A stretch of 64,000 nt of DNA, from positions 372,001 through 436,000 of the forward strand of contig NZ_FOZM01000001.1 in NCBI RefSeq assembly GCF_900114675.1, in the 5' to 3' direction. The notes under the pieces are model-generated. The model made no database searches. It was given only the letters and a program-made list of their open reading frames with translations, and was not told where the DNA came from. The DNA is from Yoonia litorea (GTDB lineage: Bacteria > Pseudomonadota > Alphaproteobacteria > Rhodobacterales > Rhodobacteraceae). Made by a program: the position numbers and the translations under genes. Below, one piece after another: positions 62,464 through 64,000 of this stretch (its first letter is position 1; every line of letters begins with the position of its first letter).

Positions 62464-63645
62464 ATGACGCGGCAAAACTACATTTTCACCTCGGAATCCG
62501 TTTCCGAGGGTCACCCTGATAAGGTTTGTGACCGAATCTCGGACGCAATTCTCGACGCATTCCTCAGCGAAGAACCAGAAGCAAGGGTCGCTTGCGAAAC
62601 CTTCGCCACGACCAATCGGGTTGTCATCGGTGGTGAGGTCGGTTTGTCCGACAAGGGAAAACTCGCCGATTACATGGGCCGCGTCGAAGATATCGCGCGG
62701 GCCTGCATTCAGGACATTGGCTATGAGCAGGATGAATTCCATCACGCCACCTGCGAAATCACCAACCTGCTGCATCAGCAGTCTGCCCATATCGCGCAAG
62801 GCGTTGATGCCGCCGAAGGCAAAGACGAAGGTGCCGGTGACCAGGGGATCATGTTCGGCTATGCCACGAATGAGACCGAAGCCCTTATGCCTGCGCCGAT
62901 CCAGTATGCGCACGCAATCCTGCGTCGTTTGGCCAAGGCGCGTAAATCCGGCGCTGAACCAAGCCTGCGACCTGACGCAAAGAGCCAGATTTCCTTGCGC
63001 TACGAAAACGGACAACCTGTCGAAGCGACATCAATCGTGCTTTCCACGCAGCACGCGGATGAAAGCCAGACCAGCGCTGATATCCGTGCCATCGTCGAGC
63101 CCTATATTCTTGAGGTGCTGCCAGAGGGCCTGATCACGCAAAACACGGAATGGTGGGTCAATCCAACCGGGACGTTTGTAATTGGCGGCCCTGACGGGGA
63201 TGCCGGCCTGACAGGCCGCAAGATTATCGTCGATACATACGGCGGTGCCGCGCCACATGGTGGGGGCGCATTCTCCGGGAAGGACCCGACCAAGGTTGAC
63301 CGGTCGGCGGCCTATGCAGCCCGCTATCTGGCCAAGAATGTGGTTGCCGCCGGGATGGCTGAGAGATGCACTATCCAGCTTTCTTACGCGATCGGTGTGG
63401 CGAAACCGCTTTCGATCTATGCTGATACGCACGGCACGGGTGACGTTGATCCCGCAGCGATCGAAAAGGCAATTGCGCGGGTCATGGATCTGACGCCGCG
63501 CGGCATCCGACAGCATCTGCAGTTGAACAAGCCTATTTATCAGCGCACGGCAGCCTACGGACATTTTGGCCGTGCACCTGACGCAGATGGCGGGTTTTCT
63601 TGGGAGAGAACCGACCTCGTCGATGCGCTCGCAAAAGAGGTCTAG
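62464..63645 (+). CDS. metK: S-adenosylmethionine synthase
   Basis: 393 residues. ATP/methionine motifs [31 protein letters not shown] and [19 protein letters not shown]. It makes SAM from ATP and methionine. Its RBS lies in the pseudoknot of the riboswitch just upstream, so SAM or SAH represses its own synthesis. Confidence 0.97.
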   Translation: MTRQNYIFTSESVSEGHPDKVCDRISDAILDAFLSEEPEARVACETFATTNRVVIGGEVGLSDKGKLADYMGRVEDIARACIQDIGYEQDEFHHATCEITNLLHQQSAHIAQGVDAAEGKDEGAGDQGIMFGYATNETEALMPAPIQYAHAILRRLAKARKSGAEPSLRPDAKSQISLRYENGQPVEATSIVLSTQHADESQTSADIRAIVEPYILEVLPEGLITQNTEWWVNPTGTFVIGGPDGDAGLTGRKIIVDTYGGAAPHGGGAFSGKDPTKVDRSAAYAARYLAKNVVAAGMAERCTIQLSYAIGVAKPLSIYADTHGTGDVDPAAIEKAIARVMDLTPRGIRQHLQLNKPIYQRTAAYGHFGRAPDADGGFSWERTDLVDALAKEV

Positions 63646-63653
63646 ATCACGAT

Positions 63654-63676
63654 GCGCGTGCATTGCCTGCACGCGC
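63654..63676 (+). terminator. Stem-loop between metK and trmB
   Basis: Perfect 9-bp inverted repeat GCGCGTGCA-TTGCC-TGCACGCGC just after the metK stop, without a T-run. It is likely the end of the metK transcript or an attenuator for trmB. Confidence 0.55.
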
Positions 63677-63698
63677 GCCACTTGCTAAAGCCGCGCGC

Positions 63699-64000
63699 AT
63701 GAGCAAAGACAATCACCCATCGGGCGCGCCATGGCGCAATTTTTACGGCCGTTTTCGTGGCAAAACGATCCGGTCTGCCCAACAGGAATACCTTGATGAG
63801 GATCTGGCAGACCTCTCGCCTGGTCCTGTGTCTTGGGAAGAAAATCCTGACCGCAACCCGCTTGATCTGGACGCTCTCTTTGGCGGCAAAGAAGTCTGGC
63901 TCGAAATTGGCTTTGGCGGGGGTGAGCATCTGATCCATATGGCCCAGACCTATCCGAGGATCGGTTTGATTGGCTGTGAGCCCTATATCAACGGCGTGGC
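63699..64000 (+). CDS. trmB: tRNA (guanine-N7)-methyltransferase (3' end outside window)
   Basis: The first 100 residues from the ATG at 63699 are visible: MSKDNHPSGAPWRNFYGR, a basic FRGKTIRSAQQEYLDE stretch, and the SAM-binding motif VWLEIGFGGGEHLIHMAQ followed by LIGCEPYINGV. This is the classic TrmB start. It follows metK as in other alphaproteobacteria. Confidence 0.92.
   Translation, partial: MSKDNHPSGAPWRNFYGRFRGKTIRSAQQEYLDEDLADLSPGPVSWEENPDRNPLDLDALFGGKEVWLEIGFGGGEHLIHMAQTYPRIGLIGCEPYINGV

Overview
The window is a gene-dense, GC-rich piece of an alphaproteobacterial chromosome. Gene families and order point to the Roseobacter group (Rhodobacteraceae): a tpa/tauR/xsc/pta taurine block with a SoeABC-type sulfite dehydrogenase, homologues of the gene transfer agent (GTA) head-spike proteins of Rhodobacter capsulatus, an Irr regulator beside fabA-fabB-fabI, and miaB-phoH-ybeY-corC-lnt-metK-trmB with a SAM/SAH-type riboswitch before metK. 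All identifications come from reading the sequence and remembered family knowledge; no database search was run.

Layout. 1-4.4 kb: carbohydrate ABC importer (permease cut by the left edge, binding protein, ATPase) with a divergent IclR regulator and a palindromic operator. 4.4-20.3 kb: taurine catabolism. TauABC imports taurine, Tpa transaminates it to sulfoacetaldehyde, Xsc makes acetyl phosphate and sulfite, Pta makes acetyl-CoA, two TSUP permeases can export sulfite or sulfate, and SoeABC oxidises sulfite at the membrane. The xsc-TSUP-pta-TSUP-soeA-orf63-soeB-soeC genes are tightly packed and include an unannotated 63-residue membrane protein. A further 44-codon ORF lies between tauR and tpa. 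Paired direct repeats 22-23 bp apart before xsc, tpa and this ORF look like TauR sites.

20.3-28.3 kb: mixed housekeeping (NYN nuclease, PNPOx-like protein, uvrB, a phosphate-binding-protein/OmpA fusion, M29 aminopeptidase, a complex I accessory subunit, tRNA-Arg). 28.4-40.1 kb: an exopolysaccharide or capsule locus (initiating sugar transferase, chain-length protein, flippase, polymerase, three glycosyltransferases, two acetyltransferases) with the two GTA head-spike homologues embedded in it. Two perfect TTAA-N7-TTAA motifs, the CtrA full-site pattern, lie in its two main promoter regions. This suggests common control of the capsule (the GTA receptor in R. capsulatus) and of the particle spikes that bind it.

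40.1-53 kb: CdsA/PlsC-like lipid genes, an enolase-superfamily dehydratase, GNAT, an Rrf2 regulator divergent from a flavin reductase, alcohol dehydrogenase, MFS exporter, and a four-gene overlapping operon with L-2-haloacid dehalogenase, two alpha/beta hydrolases and a Thr/Ser dehydratase. 52.3-55.5 kb: fabI-fabB-fabA divergent from irr. 55.5-64 kb: a degenerate RAYT-like transposase gene, a conserved protein of unknown function, then miaB to trmB (cut by the right edge).
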